Shown one piece after another: positions 7,119 to 15,282 of a DNA stretch of 18,512 nucleotides. Source of the DNA: Actinomycetales bacterium (GTDB lineage Bacteria; Actinomycetota; Actinomycetes; Actinomycetales; BWSM-131). Each line of letters begins with the position of its first letter. Positions within the stretch are counted from its first letter, which is position 1. The position numbers were made by a program, and so were the translations under genes. Under the pieces are notes generated by a model. It was not told the DNA's origin, searched no databases, and saw only the letters and a list, made by a program, of their open reading frames with translations. The stretch lies in NCBI GenBank assembly GCA_030149025.1, contig JASBSH010000193.1, positions 1-18,512 on the forward strand, read 5' to 3'.

Positions 7119-7139
7119 CCCCTTTCGCCGAAACAGGGG
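7119..7139 (-). terminator. candidate hairpin between the ABC-F stop and the GGDEF start
   Basis: On the minus strand this reads CCCCTGTTTC-GGC-GAAAGGGG: CCCC pairs with GGGG and TTTC with GAAA, with a two-base bulge. It begins 12 nt past the ABC-F stop codon, the expected place for a terminator of the rpfB-ksgA-ispE-ABC-F run. No T-tract follows. The 127-bp gap also holds the palindrome GGCTAGCC at 7092-7099 but no clear promoter. Confidence 0.4.
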
Positions 7140-7150
7140 CAACGCCACCG

Positions 7151-8974
7151 TCAGCCTGCGACCTCCGCGGCGGCGAGCCATTCCTCCTCGGTCCGCTCAC
7201 GGTTCTCATGGACGGCGCGCAGCTCGGCGGCGAGAGTCGCCACCGCCTCGTGGTCGGTCGCGCGTGCCGACATCTGCTCATGCAGCCGCTGCTCGGTTTG
7301 CGCGAGCTTGTCGAGCTGGCGCTCGAGCCGCGCCATCTCCTTGCGCGCTGCTCGCACCTGTGAGCCGCTGTGGGCTTCGGTTGACGCCTGGACGCCGCCA
7401 CGCGGCTTCTCGCTGCCGGGTGCGACAGCGCCGTCGGCTGCTCGCCGACGAGCGAGGAACTCCTCGACGCCGCCGGGCAGGTCGCGGACGGTGCCGTCGC
7501 CGAGGAGGGCGACCTGCCGGTCCGTCACCCGCTCCAGCAGGTACCGGTCGTGGGAGACGACGACCAGCGAGCCGGCGAACCCGTCGAGGAGGTCCTCGAG
7601 GGCGGTGAGGGTGTCGGTGTCCAGGTCGTTGGTCGGCTCGTCGAGCAGCAGGACGTTCGGCTCGTGGACGAGCAGCCGGACGAGCTGCAGCCGCCTGCGC
7701 TCGCCCCCGGACAGCTCCCGAACAGGGATCCAGGCGCGCTCCCTGGTGAAGCCGAGCCGTTCGACCAGCTGACCCGCCGATACCTCTTGGTCACCGATCC
7801 GGACGGAGCCGCGTTCGCGTTCGACCGCCTCGACGACCCGCAGGTCCTCGACCTCGGCGAGCTCCCTCAGGTCCTGCGACAGCATGGCGATCCGCACGGT
7901 CTTGCCGCGGCGCACCCGGCCGGCGTCCGGCGTCAGGTCTCCGGTGACCAGCCTCAGCATGGTGGTCTTACCGGATCCGTTGGCACCGACCACGCCCAGC
8001 CGGTCACCCGGCCCGATGAGCCAGGTGACGTCGTCCAGGATGACGCGCCGGGCCGCGGCGGACTCGTCGCCGATCGCGTACGTGACCTGCTCGAGGTCGA
8101 CCACGTCCTTGCCGAGGCGCACGCTGGCGATGCGCTGCAGCTCCACGGTGTCGCGTGGGGGCGGTTCGTCGGCGATGAGGGCCGTTGCCGCGTCGAGCCG
8201 GAAGCGGGGCTTCGAGGTGCGCGCCGGCGCTCCACGACGCAACCAGGCGAGTTCCTTGCGCAGCAGGTTCGCCCGTCGCTCCGCCGTGACGGCCGCGACG
8301 CGTGCGCGTTCGGCGCGGGTGAGCACATAGGCCGCGTACCCGCCCTCGTACGTGTCCACGACGCCGTCGTGGATCTCCCAGGTCCGCTCGCAGACGGCGT
8401 CCAGGAACCAGCGGTCGTGGGTGACGACCACGAGGGCGCCCCTGCCGGCCGGCCACCGGTCGCGCAGGTGCTCGGCGAGCCAGGCGACCCCCTCGACGTC
8501 CAGGTGGTTGGTGGGCTCATCGAGCAGGAGCAGGTCATGGTCCCCGATCAGGACCGCCGCGAGCGCAACCCGGCGTCGTTGCCCCCCGGACAGCTCGCTC
8601 ACCTGGGCCTCGAAGCCACCGGGCACGGTGGAGGCGATGTCCCCCAGGAGCCCGTTGACGACGTCCCGGACACGCCGGTCGGAGGCCCAGACGTGGTCGG
8701 CGACGTCCCCGACCACCGCGCGGCGGACGGTGAGCCCGTGGCCTGGGTCGTCCTGCTGGCTCAGCACGCCGACCCGCAGGCCGCGGCTGTGGGTGATGCG
8801 GCCACCGTCGGGCTCCTGGCGGCCGGCCAGGACGCGCAGCAGCGTGGACTTGCCGTCACCGTTGCGGCCCACCACGCCGACCCGCGCACCGTCGTCGAGG
8901 CCGAGTGAGATCGAGTCGAGGATCGTGCGGCCGGCCACGGAGACGGTGACGTTCTCGGCGTTCAGCAGGTGCAC
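7151..8974 (-). CDS. ABC-F family ATPase (Uup/Ettinger type)
   Basis: The 607-residue protein has two ABC ATPase domains and no membrane segments, so it is a soluble ABC-F protein that would act on the ribosome. Domain 1: Walker A GRNGDGKS (36-43), signature LSGGQ (128-132), Walker B LLLLDEP (148-154). The interdomain linker is about 215-275. Domain 2: Walker A GANGSGKT (330-337), LSGGE (421-425), LLLDEP (442-447). Residues about 541-600 are a charged C-terminal coiled coil like that of Uup. The start is GTG 8974, preceded by GAGGAA; upstream extension would run into ispE. It follows ispE after 8 bp and is probably co-transcribed with it. Whether it acts in translation quality control or antibiotic resistance cannot be told; its housekeeping position favours the former. 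Confidence 0.92.
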   Translation of the reverse strand: MHLLNAENVTVSVAGRTILDSISLGLDDGARVGVVGRNGDGKSTLLRVLAGRQEPDGGRITHSRGLRVGVLSQQDDPGHGLTVRRAVVGDVADHVWASDRRVRDVVNGLLGDIASTVPGGFEAQVSELSGGQRRRVALAAVLIGDHDLLLLDEPTNHLDVEGVAWLAEHLRDRWPAGRGALVVVTHDRWFLDAVCERTWEIHDGVVDTYEGGYAAYVLTRAERARVAAVTAERRANLLRKELAWLRRGAPARTSKPRFRLDAATALIADEPPPRDTVELQRIASVRLGKDVVDLEQVTYAIGDESAAARRVILDDVTWLIGPGDRLGVVGANGSGKTTMLRLVTGDLTPDAGRVRRGKTVRIAMLSQDLRELAEVEDLRVVEAVERERGSVRIGDQEVSAGQLVERLGFTRERAWIPVRELSGGERRRLQLVRLLVHEPNVLLLDEPTNDLDTDTLTALEDLLDGFAGSLVVVSHDRYLLERVTDRQVALLGDGTVRDLPGGVEEFLARRRAADGAVAPGSEKPRGGVQASTEAHSGSQVRAARKEMARLERQLDKLAQTEQRLHEQMSARATDHEAVATLAAELRAVHENRERTEEEWLAAAEVAG

Positions 8975-8982
8975 ACGGTTCC

Positions 8983-9927
8983 TCAGTGTTCCAGGACCAT
9001 CGGCTCGACCAACCGGGCGGCGGGTACGGGACCGCTGGCCCGCACGGTCGTGTCGACGACCCCGGACGCCGTCAACGCCACCGACAGGTCGAGCGCGGCC
9101 TCGTTGTCCCGCACGAGGAACGCCACCGTGGGGCCGGACCCGGACACGACCGATCCGAGCGCCCCGAAGTCGCGGCCCACCTCCAGGACGCGGTCGAGCT
9201 CCGGCAGCAGCGACACGGCGGCGTTCTGGAGGTCGTTGTGCAGCAACGGCCCCAGCTTCTCGGGGTCGCCCGAGCGGAGGGCCTGCATCATCGCGTCCGA
9301 CACCGCGGGGTCGGGCACGTTCCGCCCTTCCCGCAGCCGGTCGCACTCGGCGTAGACCTCCGGGGTCGAGAGCGTGTGGTCGGACAACGCCAGGACCCAG
9401 TGGTAGCCGCTGCCGCGGGCGAGCGCGGGGGTCAGCTGCTCTCCCCTGCCGGTCCCGAGCGCGGTACCCCCGAGCAGGGCGAAGGGCACGTCGGAACCCA
9501 GCTGCGCTCCCAGGTCGCGGAGCTCGTCACGGGACAGGCCGGTGCGCCACAGGGTGTCGCAGGCGACGAGGGCCGCCGCGGCGTCCGCCGAACCCCCCGC
9601 CATACCGCCGGCGACGGGGATGCGTTTGGTGATGCGCATCCGGACGCCGGGGTACACGCCGCAGTGGTCGGCGAGCAGGGTGGCGGCCCGTACCGCGAGG
9701 TTGGACGAGTCCACGGGTACCTGGTGGACCCGCACCCCCGCGCTCGGCGTGGCGACCTCGACGGTGATGTCGTCGTCCGGCTCGGCCTCGAGGTCGTCGA
9801 ACAGCGAGACGGCGTGGAAAACGGTGGCGAGGTCGTGGTAGCCGTCCGGGCGGGGAGGGCCGACGGCCAGCGAAAGATTGATCTTCGCAGGGGCACGCAC
9901 GACCACGCGTCCACCCTGTGAGCTCAT
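8983..9927 (-). CDS. ispE: 4-diphosphocytidyl-2-C-methyl-D-erythritol kinase (IspE)
   Basis: This enzyme phosphorylates CDP-methylerythritol at the 2-hydroxyl using ATP, a step of the non-mevalonate (MEP) isoprenoid pathway. The 314-residue length is normal. GHMP-kinase motifs are present: N-terminal RAPAKINLSL with catalytic Lys15, the ATP-binding loop IPVAGGMAGGSADAAAAL (103-120), catalytic Asp146 in LGSDVPF, and the C-terminal GSVVSGSGPTVAFL. ATG 9927 is preceded by AGGG at good spacing. It lies 9 bp after ksgA and 8 bp before the ABC-F gene, the conserved actinobacterial rpfB-ksgA-ispE cluster. Confidence 0.96.
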   Translation of the reverse strand: MSSQGGRVVVRAPAKINLSLAVGPPRPDGYHDLATVFHAVSLFDDLEAEPDDDITVEVATPSAGVRVHQVPVDSSNLAVRAATLLADHCGVYPGVRMRITKRIPVAGGMAGGSADAAAALVACDTLWRTGLSRDELRDLGAQLGSDVPFALLGGTALGTGRGEQLTPALARGSGYHWVLALSDHTLSTPEVYAECDRLREGRNVPDPAVSDAMMQALRSGDPEKLGPLLHNDLQNAAVSLLPELDRVLEVGRDFGALGSVVSGSGPTVAFLVRDNEAALDLSVALTASGVVDTTVRASGPVPAARLVEPMVLEH

Positions 9928-9936
9928 GGGGCGACC

Positions 9937-10812
9937 CTAGCCGTCGTTGGCGGTGACCCGCGCTTCGGCGATGGCAGCGAACTGCTCGACGGTCAGGCGT
10001 TCACCTCGCAGGCCCGGGTCGACACCGGCTTGCCGGAGGATGGTCTCGGCGGTCGCTGCCGAACCCGCCCATCCCGTCAGGGCGGCACGAAGGGTCTTGC
10101 GCCGTTGCGCGAAAGCCGCATCGACGACGGCGAAGACCTCCTCGCGCGTTGCGGTGGTCCTCGGTGGTTCGCGGCGGTGCCAGGCGACGAGGGCCGAGTC
10201 GACGTTCGGAACCGGCCAGAACACCGATCGGCCGACGGAGATGTCCCGCCGGACCTCGGCGAACCAGGCGGCCTTGACCGACGGCACCCCGTAGGTGCGG
10301 CTGCCCGGTGCGGCCGCGAGGCGGTCGGCCACCTCCGCCTGGACCATGACCAGTCCGTGGGACAGCGTGGGGAAGGTCGCCATGAAGTGCAGCAGGACCG
10401 GGACGGCGACGTTGTAGGGGAGGTTCGCGACCATCGCCGTGGGTGCCGGGCCCGGCAACCGGGTCACCTGAAGCGCGTCACGAGCAACGACGGTCAGGGA
10501 CGGCGCCAGGTCCGGACGGCGGTCGGCGACCGTTCGCGGGAGCTCGGCGGCGAGGACCGGGTCGATCTCGACGGCGACGACCGAGCGGGCTGCGTCCAGA
10601 AGCGCGAGGGTCAGTGACCCGAGACCCGGCCCCACCTCGACGACGACGTCGTCGGCGTGCACCTCGGCACGGCGGACGATCCGGCGCACTGTGCCGGCGT
10701 CGTGGACGAAGTTCTGTCCGAGGGCCTTCGTCGGTCGGATGCCCAAACGGCCCGCCAGGGCCCGCACGTCGGCGGGCCCCAGCAGGCCGTCGTGGTTGTC
10801 GCCCCCGGTCAG
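9937..10812 (-). CDS. rsmA: 16S rRNA (adenine1518-N6/adenine1519-N6)-dimethyltransferase
   Basis: RsmA (KsgA) dimethylates two adenosines in the 3' end helix of 16S rRNA, a late step of small-subunit assembly. Motifs: RPTKALGQNFVHD near the N-terminus, the SAM-binding motif VVEVGPGLGSLTLALL (about 57-72), ANLPYNVAVPVLLHF with catalytic NLPY (130-133), and FAQRRKTLRAAL near the C-terminus. The start is uncertain. The conserved segment LLGPADVRALA precedes the first GTG (10767), and no ATG, GTG or TTG lies in the frame between there and the rpfB stop. CTG at 10812, with AAGG six bases upstream, would give 291 residues and is my preferred start. GTG 10767 would give 276. ATG 10947 would overlap rpfB by 122 bp. 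Confidence 0.9.
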   Translation of the reverse strand: MTGGDNHDGLLGPADVRALAGRLGIRPTKALGQNFVHDAGTVRRIVRRAEVHADDVVVEVGPGLGSLTLALLDAARSVVAVEIDPVLAAELPRTVADRRPDLAPSLTVVARDALQVTRLPGPAPTAMVANLPYNVAVPVLLHFMATFPTLSHGLVMVQAEVADRLAAAPGSRTYGVPSVKAAWFAEVRRDISVGRSVFWPVPNVDSALVAWHRREPPRTTATREEVFAVVDAAFAQRRKTLRAALTGWAGSAATAETILRQAGVDPGLRGERLTVEQFAAIAEARVTANDG

Positions 10813-10825
10813 CTCTCGCCTTGCA

Positions 10826-11986
10826 TCAGCGCAGCCCGAGCTTGGCGCTGCAGGCGGGCCACGCTCCCCAGCCCTGCTGGGCCTTGAGCCGCTCGCCCAT
10901 CTGGATCTGCACCTCGCGGCTGTTCTGGTGAGGCAGGCCGCTGCCACCCACTGCGCGCCAGGAGGAGGCGGAGAACTGCAGGCCGCCGTAGTAGCCGTTG
11001 CCGGTGTTGATGTACCAGTTGCCGCCGGCCTCGCACTGCGCCAGGCGGTCCCAGACGCTGCCGCTCGCGACCGCGGGCGCCGAGCTGGAACTGGCGCTGG
11101 TGCTCGAGCTGGGGCTGGGGCTGGCGGTCTTCGGCGCCGGCCGTTCCTTCGTACCCACGGCGACCACCTCGGCGACCGGCTGCTTGGTCACCTGCTCACC
11201 GGACTTGACCCGCTTCTCCTCCTCACCGTCGGCCAGGGTGACGGTGTAGGTGATGGTGCGAACACCGGGTGCGCCGTCCTCCTGCACCTTGGTGACGCCC
11301 TTGTAGAGGTCGCCCGACTCGACCTTCTTGGTCTCGAAGGGGATCGCCTCGGTCTCGGTGACCTGCTTGGAGGCGACACGGACCAGCTTCACGACGAGCC
11401 CGTCGGTGAGGGGGTTCGTCAGAGGTGCGGAAACCCGGTCTGCACTGGCCTTCTTCAGGCCGTTCTCCTCCAGAAGGGCACCCACTGTGGGGGCGGTCGA
11501 CGTCACGGGGCGGTTCTTGCCGTCCGCGACGATGGTGACGTCCTTCGGGGTGACGACCTCCAGGTTCAGACCCTTGCGCCCGAGCGGCGTCGAGCGGGAG
11601 GCCGAGAGGCGGGCCCCGTCGGCCCGCAGGTTCAGGTCGGCAAGGGCTTCGTCGACGGTCAGCGCTGTGGTCCAGTGCTGCTGCATCTTCCCGTCCACCG
11701 TGACGGTGAGGATACGGGCGTGACGCACGACGACGTCGGATCCCTCGGAGATGCGCTCGCCGAGAGCGGGGGCGACGACGTCGCGCTTGTTGACGTCGAC
11801 GTCGGCGGCTCGCAGGACGTCGTCCACGGTTCTTCCGAACACGCGCACATCCTGCTTCTTGCCGTCGACGGTGAGTTGGACTGTGGTGTCGTTCGCCGCG
11901 TAGGCGGCGGTTCCGGCGACGAGCGCTGTGAGCACGGCCGCCTGCGCGCCGAGGCGCACTGCACGGGACTTCGGCAGTTTGAACAC
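10826..11986 (-). CDS. rpfB: resuscitation-promoting factor RpfB, peptidoglycan-cleaving
   Basis: Rpf proteins are secreted or membrane-anchored muralytic enzymes that wake dormant actinobacterial cells. From GTG 11986, preceded by AGGA at good spacing, the product is 386 residues; GTG 12016 would add ten. Residues 11-31 form one hydrophobic anchor or signal (RLGAQAAVLTALVAGTAAYAA). Three DUF348 repeats follow (about 36-87, 92-145, 149-203), then a G5 domain (about 205-280), a Ser/Pro/Ala-rich linker, and the Rpf catalytic domain from 309. That domain has WDRLAQCEAGGNWYINTGNGYYGGLQFS with catalytic Glu319, and a C-terminal Cys that can pair with the Cys before Glu319. This order is the RpfB architecture. 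The rsmA start lies 13 bp past its stop. Confidence 0.95.
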   Translation of the reverse strand: MFKLPKSRAVRLGAQAAVLTALVAGTAAYAANDTTVQLTVDGKKQDVRVFGRTVDDVLRAADVDVNKRDVVAPALGERISEGSDVVVRHARILTVTVDGKMQQHWTTALTVDEALADLNLRADGARLSASRSTPLGRKGLNLEVVTPKDVTIVADGKNRPVTSTAPTVGALLEENGLKKASADRVSAPLTNPLTDGLVVKLVRVASKQVTETEAIPFETKKVESGDLYKGVTKVQEDGAPGVRTITYTVTLADGEEEKRVKSGEQVTKQPVAEVVAVGTKERPAPKTASPSPSSSTSASSSSAPAVASGSVWDRLAQCEAGGNWYINTGNGYYGGLQFSASSWRAVGGSGLPHQNSREVQIQMGERLKAQQGWGAWPACSAKLGLR

Positions 11987-12248
11987 GGTGATCCTGACGT
12001 AGTACTCCCCGGGCACGGGCGACAGGCAGCAGCGTGCTTCCCAGCACGCGGGCGAGCGTGCTGAGTGCTGAGGACTCGCGCAAAAGCCGCCGGAGCCGCC
12101 TTCGCACGGGCCTGACGGCAGCGAACCGGCAGCCGGAAACTGCCGCTACGCCACCGCACAGGTGCCGCTGCCCGAGGCTTCCCCGACCCCGGCCAACCGG
12201 AAGACCGTAACCGATTCGAGACCTTTTGGGAAACCCCGTGGACCAAGC

Positions 12249-12257
12249 TGTGGATAA
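12249..12257 (+). promoter_or_regulatory. perfect DnaA-box sequence
   Basis: TGTGGATAA is the exact complement of the consensus TTATCCACA. It is a single site about 260 bp upstream of the rpfB start, in the non-coding gap. One box alone does not make an origin. It may be a DnaA-controlled promoter site or chance, although an AT-rich 9-mer in this GC-rich DNA is less expected. Confidence 0.4.
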
Positions 12258-12338
12258 CCCTATGGCGCTGGCCACACCGTGTCGCGATGCCGTGACAGCC
12301 CGTGCAACGGCGGACAGCGCCGCCCCGTCGTGACAACC

Positions 12339-12398
12339 CCCGTCCTGTGCGACGTTTCGGGGCCGACACGTCGGCGTGTCGGCCCCGGGACGTCGCAC
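12339..12398. repeat. 60-nt hairpin repeat, copy A (after the MFS gene)
   Basis: The outer stem is GTGCGACGT (12347-12355) with ACGTCGCAC (12390-12398); the inner stem is GGGGCCGACACG (12359-12370) with CGTGTCGGCCCC (12375-12386) around a TCGG loop, separated by a small internal bulge. Its 3' end on the minus strand starts 38 nt past the MFS stop, so it may terminate that transcript. It matches copy B at 15283-15342 without gaps at 48 of 60 positions by eye. The ends are nearly identical and the middle is diverged. Confidence 0.75.
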
Positions 12399-12435
12399 CC
12401 GTCAGGGACAGCGGGCTTGGGGAAGGAGTTTCACG

Positions 12436-13827
12436 TCAGGCATGACGCGTGCGGTGTGTGGGCGGCATCGCCTCCCGGTCGCGCCGGTACGTGCTCTCGT
12501 CGGAGATGTCCGCGCGCGAGTAGTCGTGCAGCGCCGCAGTGGCCGCAAGCGTGATGACTGCCGAGATGGCGATGTACACCGATACGGCGTATCCCGTGCC
12601 GAACTGGTGGATCAACCAGGTCGCGACCAGCGCAGCCGGTCCACCGGCGATGATCGACGCGAGCTGGTAGCCGAGACCCGCACCGCCGTAACGCAACTGG
12701 GTGGGGAAGCTCTCGGCGATGAGCGACGCCTGCGGTCCGTACTGCATCGCGTGCGGGATGAGCCCGAGGGACACGGCGACGAACACGAGCCACGCGATGC
12801 CGCTGTCGAGCAGCGCGAAGTAGACGAATCCCCAGACGCCCATGATGGCGGCGCCCGTCATGTAGATCCGCTTCCGGCCGACGCTGTCCGACAGGTGCCC
12901 GAAGTACGGCACGAGGAAGAACTCGATCCCCGCCGCGATCAATGTTCCGATCAGCACGAAGTTCCGCGTGTACCCGCGGTCGGGGCCCGTGAGGTACGAG
13001 AGCACGAACGCGGTGACGATGTAGAACGGCATCTGCTCGGACATCCGCACCAGCGCCGACAGGACGATCTCCCGCGGGTGACGCCGGATCACTTCGCGGA
13101 CCGGCGCCCGCTCGACGCGCTGGGTCTCGACGAGCCGGGCGAACATGGGCGTCTCGAGGATCTGCAGCCGGATGTACAGACCCACGGCGACGAGCAGGAG
13201 GCTCAGCAGGAACGGCACCCGCCAGCCCCAGCCCAGGAAGCCGGTCGGGCCGGCCACCGAGTTGAACAACGTCATCAGGCCGGTGGACAGGATGAGACCG
13301 ACTGCCACGCCGAGCTGTGGCCAGCTGCCCATGAGCCCACGGCGGCGCTGGTCACCCCATTCCATCGACAGCAGAACGGATCCGCTCCACTCACCACCGA
13401 CTGCCACACCCTGCAGAATCCGCAGGACGATCAGCAGGACCGGCGCGGCATCGCCCCAGGACGTCGCGCCTGGGAGCAGACCGATGAGGGTCGTCGAGAT
13501 CCCCATCATCAGGAGCGTGACGATGAGAGTTCTCTTGCGGCCCAGGCGGTCCCCCCAGTGACCGAAGATGGCCGCGCCGACCGGCCGGGCGAGGAACCCG
13601 ACGAAGTACGTCGCGAAGGACGCCAGCAACCCCACGTAGCTCGAGGCGTTGGGGAAGAACAGCTGCGGGAAGACGAGTGCCGCAGCAGTTCCGTAGAGGA
13701 AGTAGTCGTACCACTCGATGGTCGTGCCGACGGTGCTCGCTACCGCCGCCTTGCGAACCTGTCTGCTGTGTTCGGCGGTGGTGGCGGCGGCAGTTGCGGC
13801 CTGGGCCTCCCGCGGGTCGAGTGTCAT
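12436..13827 (-). CDS. MFS transporter, metabolite:H+ symporter (MHS) family
   Basis: The 463-residue protein from ATG 13827 has twelve predicted membrane helices and the features of the MHS branch (ProP, ShiA, PcaT, KgtP relatives): TIEWYDYFLYGTAAALVFPQLFFP in helix 1, motif A GHWGDRLGRKRT (89-100), RILQGVAVGGEWSGSVLL in helix 4, and a second motif A-like GHLSDSVGRKR between the halves. Members import organic acids, betaines or related small solutes with protons; the substrate cannot be fixed from sequence. GGTGGG lies just before the ATG. The transhydrogenase gene ends 49 bp upstream on the same strand, so the two probably form an operon, suggesting a hydroxy- or oxo-acid substrate. The longer open frame upstream overlaps the transhydrogenase and is rejected. 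Confidence 0.9.
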   Translation of the reverse strand: MTLDPREAQAATAAATTAEHSRQVRKAAVASTVGTTIEWYDYFLYGTAAALVFPQLFFPNASSYVGLLASFATYFVGFLARPVGAAIFGHWGDRLGRKRTLIVTLLMMGISTTLIGLLPGATSWGDAAPVLLIVLRILQGVAVGGEWSGSVLLSMEWGDQRRRGLMGSWPQLGVAVGLILSTGLMTLFNSVAGPTGFLGWGWRVPFLLSLLLVAVGLYIRLQILETPMFARLVETQRVERAPVREVIRRHPREIVLSALVRMSEQMPFYIVTAFVLSYLTGPDRGYTRNFVLIGTLIAAGIEFFLVPYFGHLSDSVGRKRIYMTGAAIMGVWGFVYFALLDSGIAWLVFVAVSLGLIPHAMQYGPQASLIAESFPTQLRYGGAGLGYQLASIIAGGPAALVATWLIHQFGTGYAVSVYIAISAVITLAATAALHDYSRADISDESTYRRDREAMPPTHRTRHA

Positions 13828-13876
13828 GACCCACCGTGCCTTTCCCGGTGTCCGGCTGTCGTTGTCGGCGGCAGGA

Positions 13877-15181
13877 TCACCAGATCTCGAAGGAATCTCG
13901 GAAGATGCCCTCCAGGGCCCGGGCGGGGTCCTTCGGGGCGATCGACAGCAGACGCTGCTGCTGCAAGGCCCCCTCGACGAGGTCGGGGACGTCGCTCGGG
14001 GAGAACCGGACGGCGCCAAGGCCGTTCGGTATGCCCACGTCACGCATGAGCCGGGTCACCGCGCCGGCGAGGCGTTCCTCCTCCGGGTCGCAGGCCCCCG
14101 CGCCGTCCGGCTCGAGCAGGTCCGCGGCGAGCAGGTGCCGGTCGGGGTTGGCGGAGTAGGTGAACCGGAACGCGGCCGGTGCCGTGAGGGCGACGGCCTG
14201 CCCGTGCGGGACCATCGGCTCGTCCCCCGGGTAGGCGGCCGGGTGGTAGTCCCGCACCCGCCCGGCTATCGGGTAGGCGCACGCGTGCGGGATGTGCACC
14301 CCGGCGTTCCCGAAGCCCATGCCGGCGAACATCGCCGCCAGGGCCATGTCGTGTCGTGCGGCCAGGTTGCTGCCGTCGTGGACGGCGGCACGCAGCGACC
14401 GAGCCACGAGCGGCAGGGTCCGCTCCACCCACGTGTCGGAGACGGGGTTGGCACCGCAGTAGGCGACACGCTGGTCCGCACCCTTCCGTTCGAAGGCGTC
14501 GAAGGGCTTGGCCGTGAACGACTCCAGGGCATGGCAGAGGACGTCCAGCCCCGAGGCCGCCGTCACCTCCGGCGGCATCGTGACGGTCAGGGACGGGTCG
14601 ACGACCGCCAGGGCCGGGCGCAGAGCCGGGTCGCTGATACCGGTTTTCACCGAGGCCGAGAGCACGTCCAGGACGGCCACCGGCGTGCACTCGGCGCCCG
14701 TGCCCGCCGTCGTCGGGACGGCGACCAACGGGCGCAGTGGTCTTTCCACCTTCCTGCCGCCGCCCACCGGCTTGTTCACGTACTCCAGCAGGTCCCCGGG
14801 CTGGGTGGACAGCAGGTCGGCCACCTTGGCGGTGTCGATGCAGGAGCCGCCGCCGACCGCGACGAAGGCCTGGACGTCGCTGTCGCGGGCGAACTCCACG
14901 GCCTGGCGCATGCTCGCGTCGGTGGGCTCGATGTGGACCCCGGTGAAGATCACCGGTTCGAGCCCGGCGGTCTTGAGGGTGTCGCAGACCCGGTCGGCCG
15001 TACCGGTCGAGGCGACCCCGGCGTCGGTGACGACGAGCACGCGGGCGCGGGTGACGCCGGAACGCTCGCCGGTACCGGCTCGCACCAGAAGGGCGGCCGT
15101 GTCCGGACCGACCTCGTCCACCGCCCCGAGCCCGAACTTGAGTGCCGGGGCGCCCCAGGTGAAGACCGTCTCGTTGATCAT
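13877..15181 (-). CDS. hydroxyacid-oxoacid transhydrogenase-like iron-dependent alcohol dehydrogenase
   Basis: The 434-residue protein belongs to the iron-containing (group III) alcohol dehydrogenases and most resembles the ADHFE1/HOT branch. That branch couples oxidation of 4-hydroxybutyrate to succinate semialdehyde with reduction of 2-oxoglutarate to D-2-hydroxyglutarate. Visible features: GGGSCIDTAK (110-119, nucleotide loop), PTTAGTGAECTP, and metal ligands Asp213 and His217 in SGLDVLCHALES, His299 in GVHIPHACAYPIAG, and His326 in MVPHGQAVAL. The HIPHACAYPI form, with Tyr where simpler Fe-ADHs have a second His, is typical of HOT proteins. ATG 15181 is chosen because homologues begin near ETVFTWG; GTG 15253 would add 24 atypical residues. 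It pairs with the downstream MHS transporter. TTTGAC upstream near 15215 might be a -35 element. Substrate is inferred. Confidence 0.85.
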   Translation of the reverse strand: MINETVFTWGAPALKFGLGAVDEVGPDTAALLVRAGTGERSGVTRARVLVVTDAGVASTGTADRVCDTLKTAGLEPVIFTGVHIEPTDASMRQAVEFARDSDVQAFVAVGGGSCIDTAKVADLLSTQPGDLLEYVNKPVGGGRKVERPLRPLVAVPTTAGTGAECTPVAVLDVLSASVKTGISDPALRPALAVVDPSLTVTMPPEVTAASGLDVLCHALESFTAKPFDAFERKGADQRVAYCGANPVSDTWVERTLPLVARSLRAAVHDGSNLAARHDMALAAMFAGMGFGNAGVHIPHACAYPIAGRVRDYHPAAYPGDEPMVPHGQAVALTAPAAFRFTYSANPDRHLLAADLLEPDGAGACDPEEERLAGAVTRLMRDVGIPNGLGAVRFSPSDVPDLVEGALQQQRLLSIAPKDPARALEGIFRDSFEIW

Positions 15182-15282
15182 CGCGTGTGACGGTGCGTCG
15201 TGCGGCGCTACGTCAAAGTTTGCACGACCTCGCGCATCCTGCAGGTCGAGCACAGGCCGAGGCGCGGTCGCGGCGCCCCCCT

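Larger units (their letters stand above)
11987..12435. other. 449-bp non-coding region upstream of rpfB
   Basis: No convincing gene lies between the rpfB start and the stop of the MFS gene; short open frames here look random. The region holds one DnaA-box match (12249-12257) and the large hairpin repeat (12339-12398). GGTTACGG on the minus strand near 12210 could be part of an rpfB promoter, but no clear -35/-10 pair can be assigned. I looked for the conserved segments of a ydaO-type c-di-AMP riboswitch, which precedes some actinobacterial cell-wall hydrolase genes, and did not find them. Confidence 0.5.

Noticed and set aside
7024..7401. N-terminal extension of the GGDEF protein into the ABC-F gene
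   Set aside because: The extension is Arg/Ser/Pro-rich, lies antisense-frame within the ABC-F coding region, and a GTG with a good ribosome site exists at 7023.
8977..9346. N-terminal extension of the ABC-F protein into ispE
   Set aside because: The extra residues overlap the ispE coding sequence in another frame and have no ABC-F similarity; GTG 8974 has a GAGGAA site.
12200..12400. Replication origin near the DnaA box
   Set aside because: Only one box is present, no AT-rich unwinding region, and no dnaA, dnaN or gyr genes are nearby.
11987..12435. c-di-AMP (ydaO-type) riboswitch before rpfB
   Set aside because: The conserved GGGUGAAUC-like and paired core segments were looked for on the minus strand and not seen.
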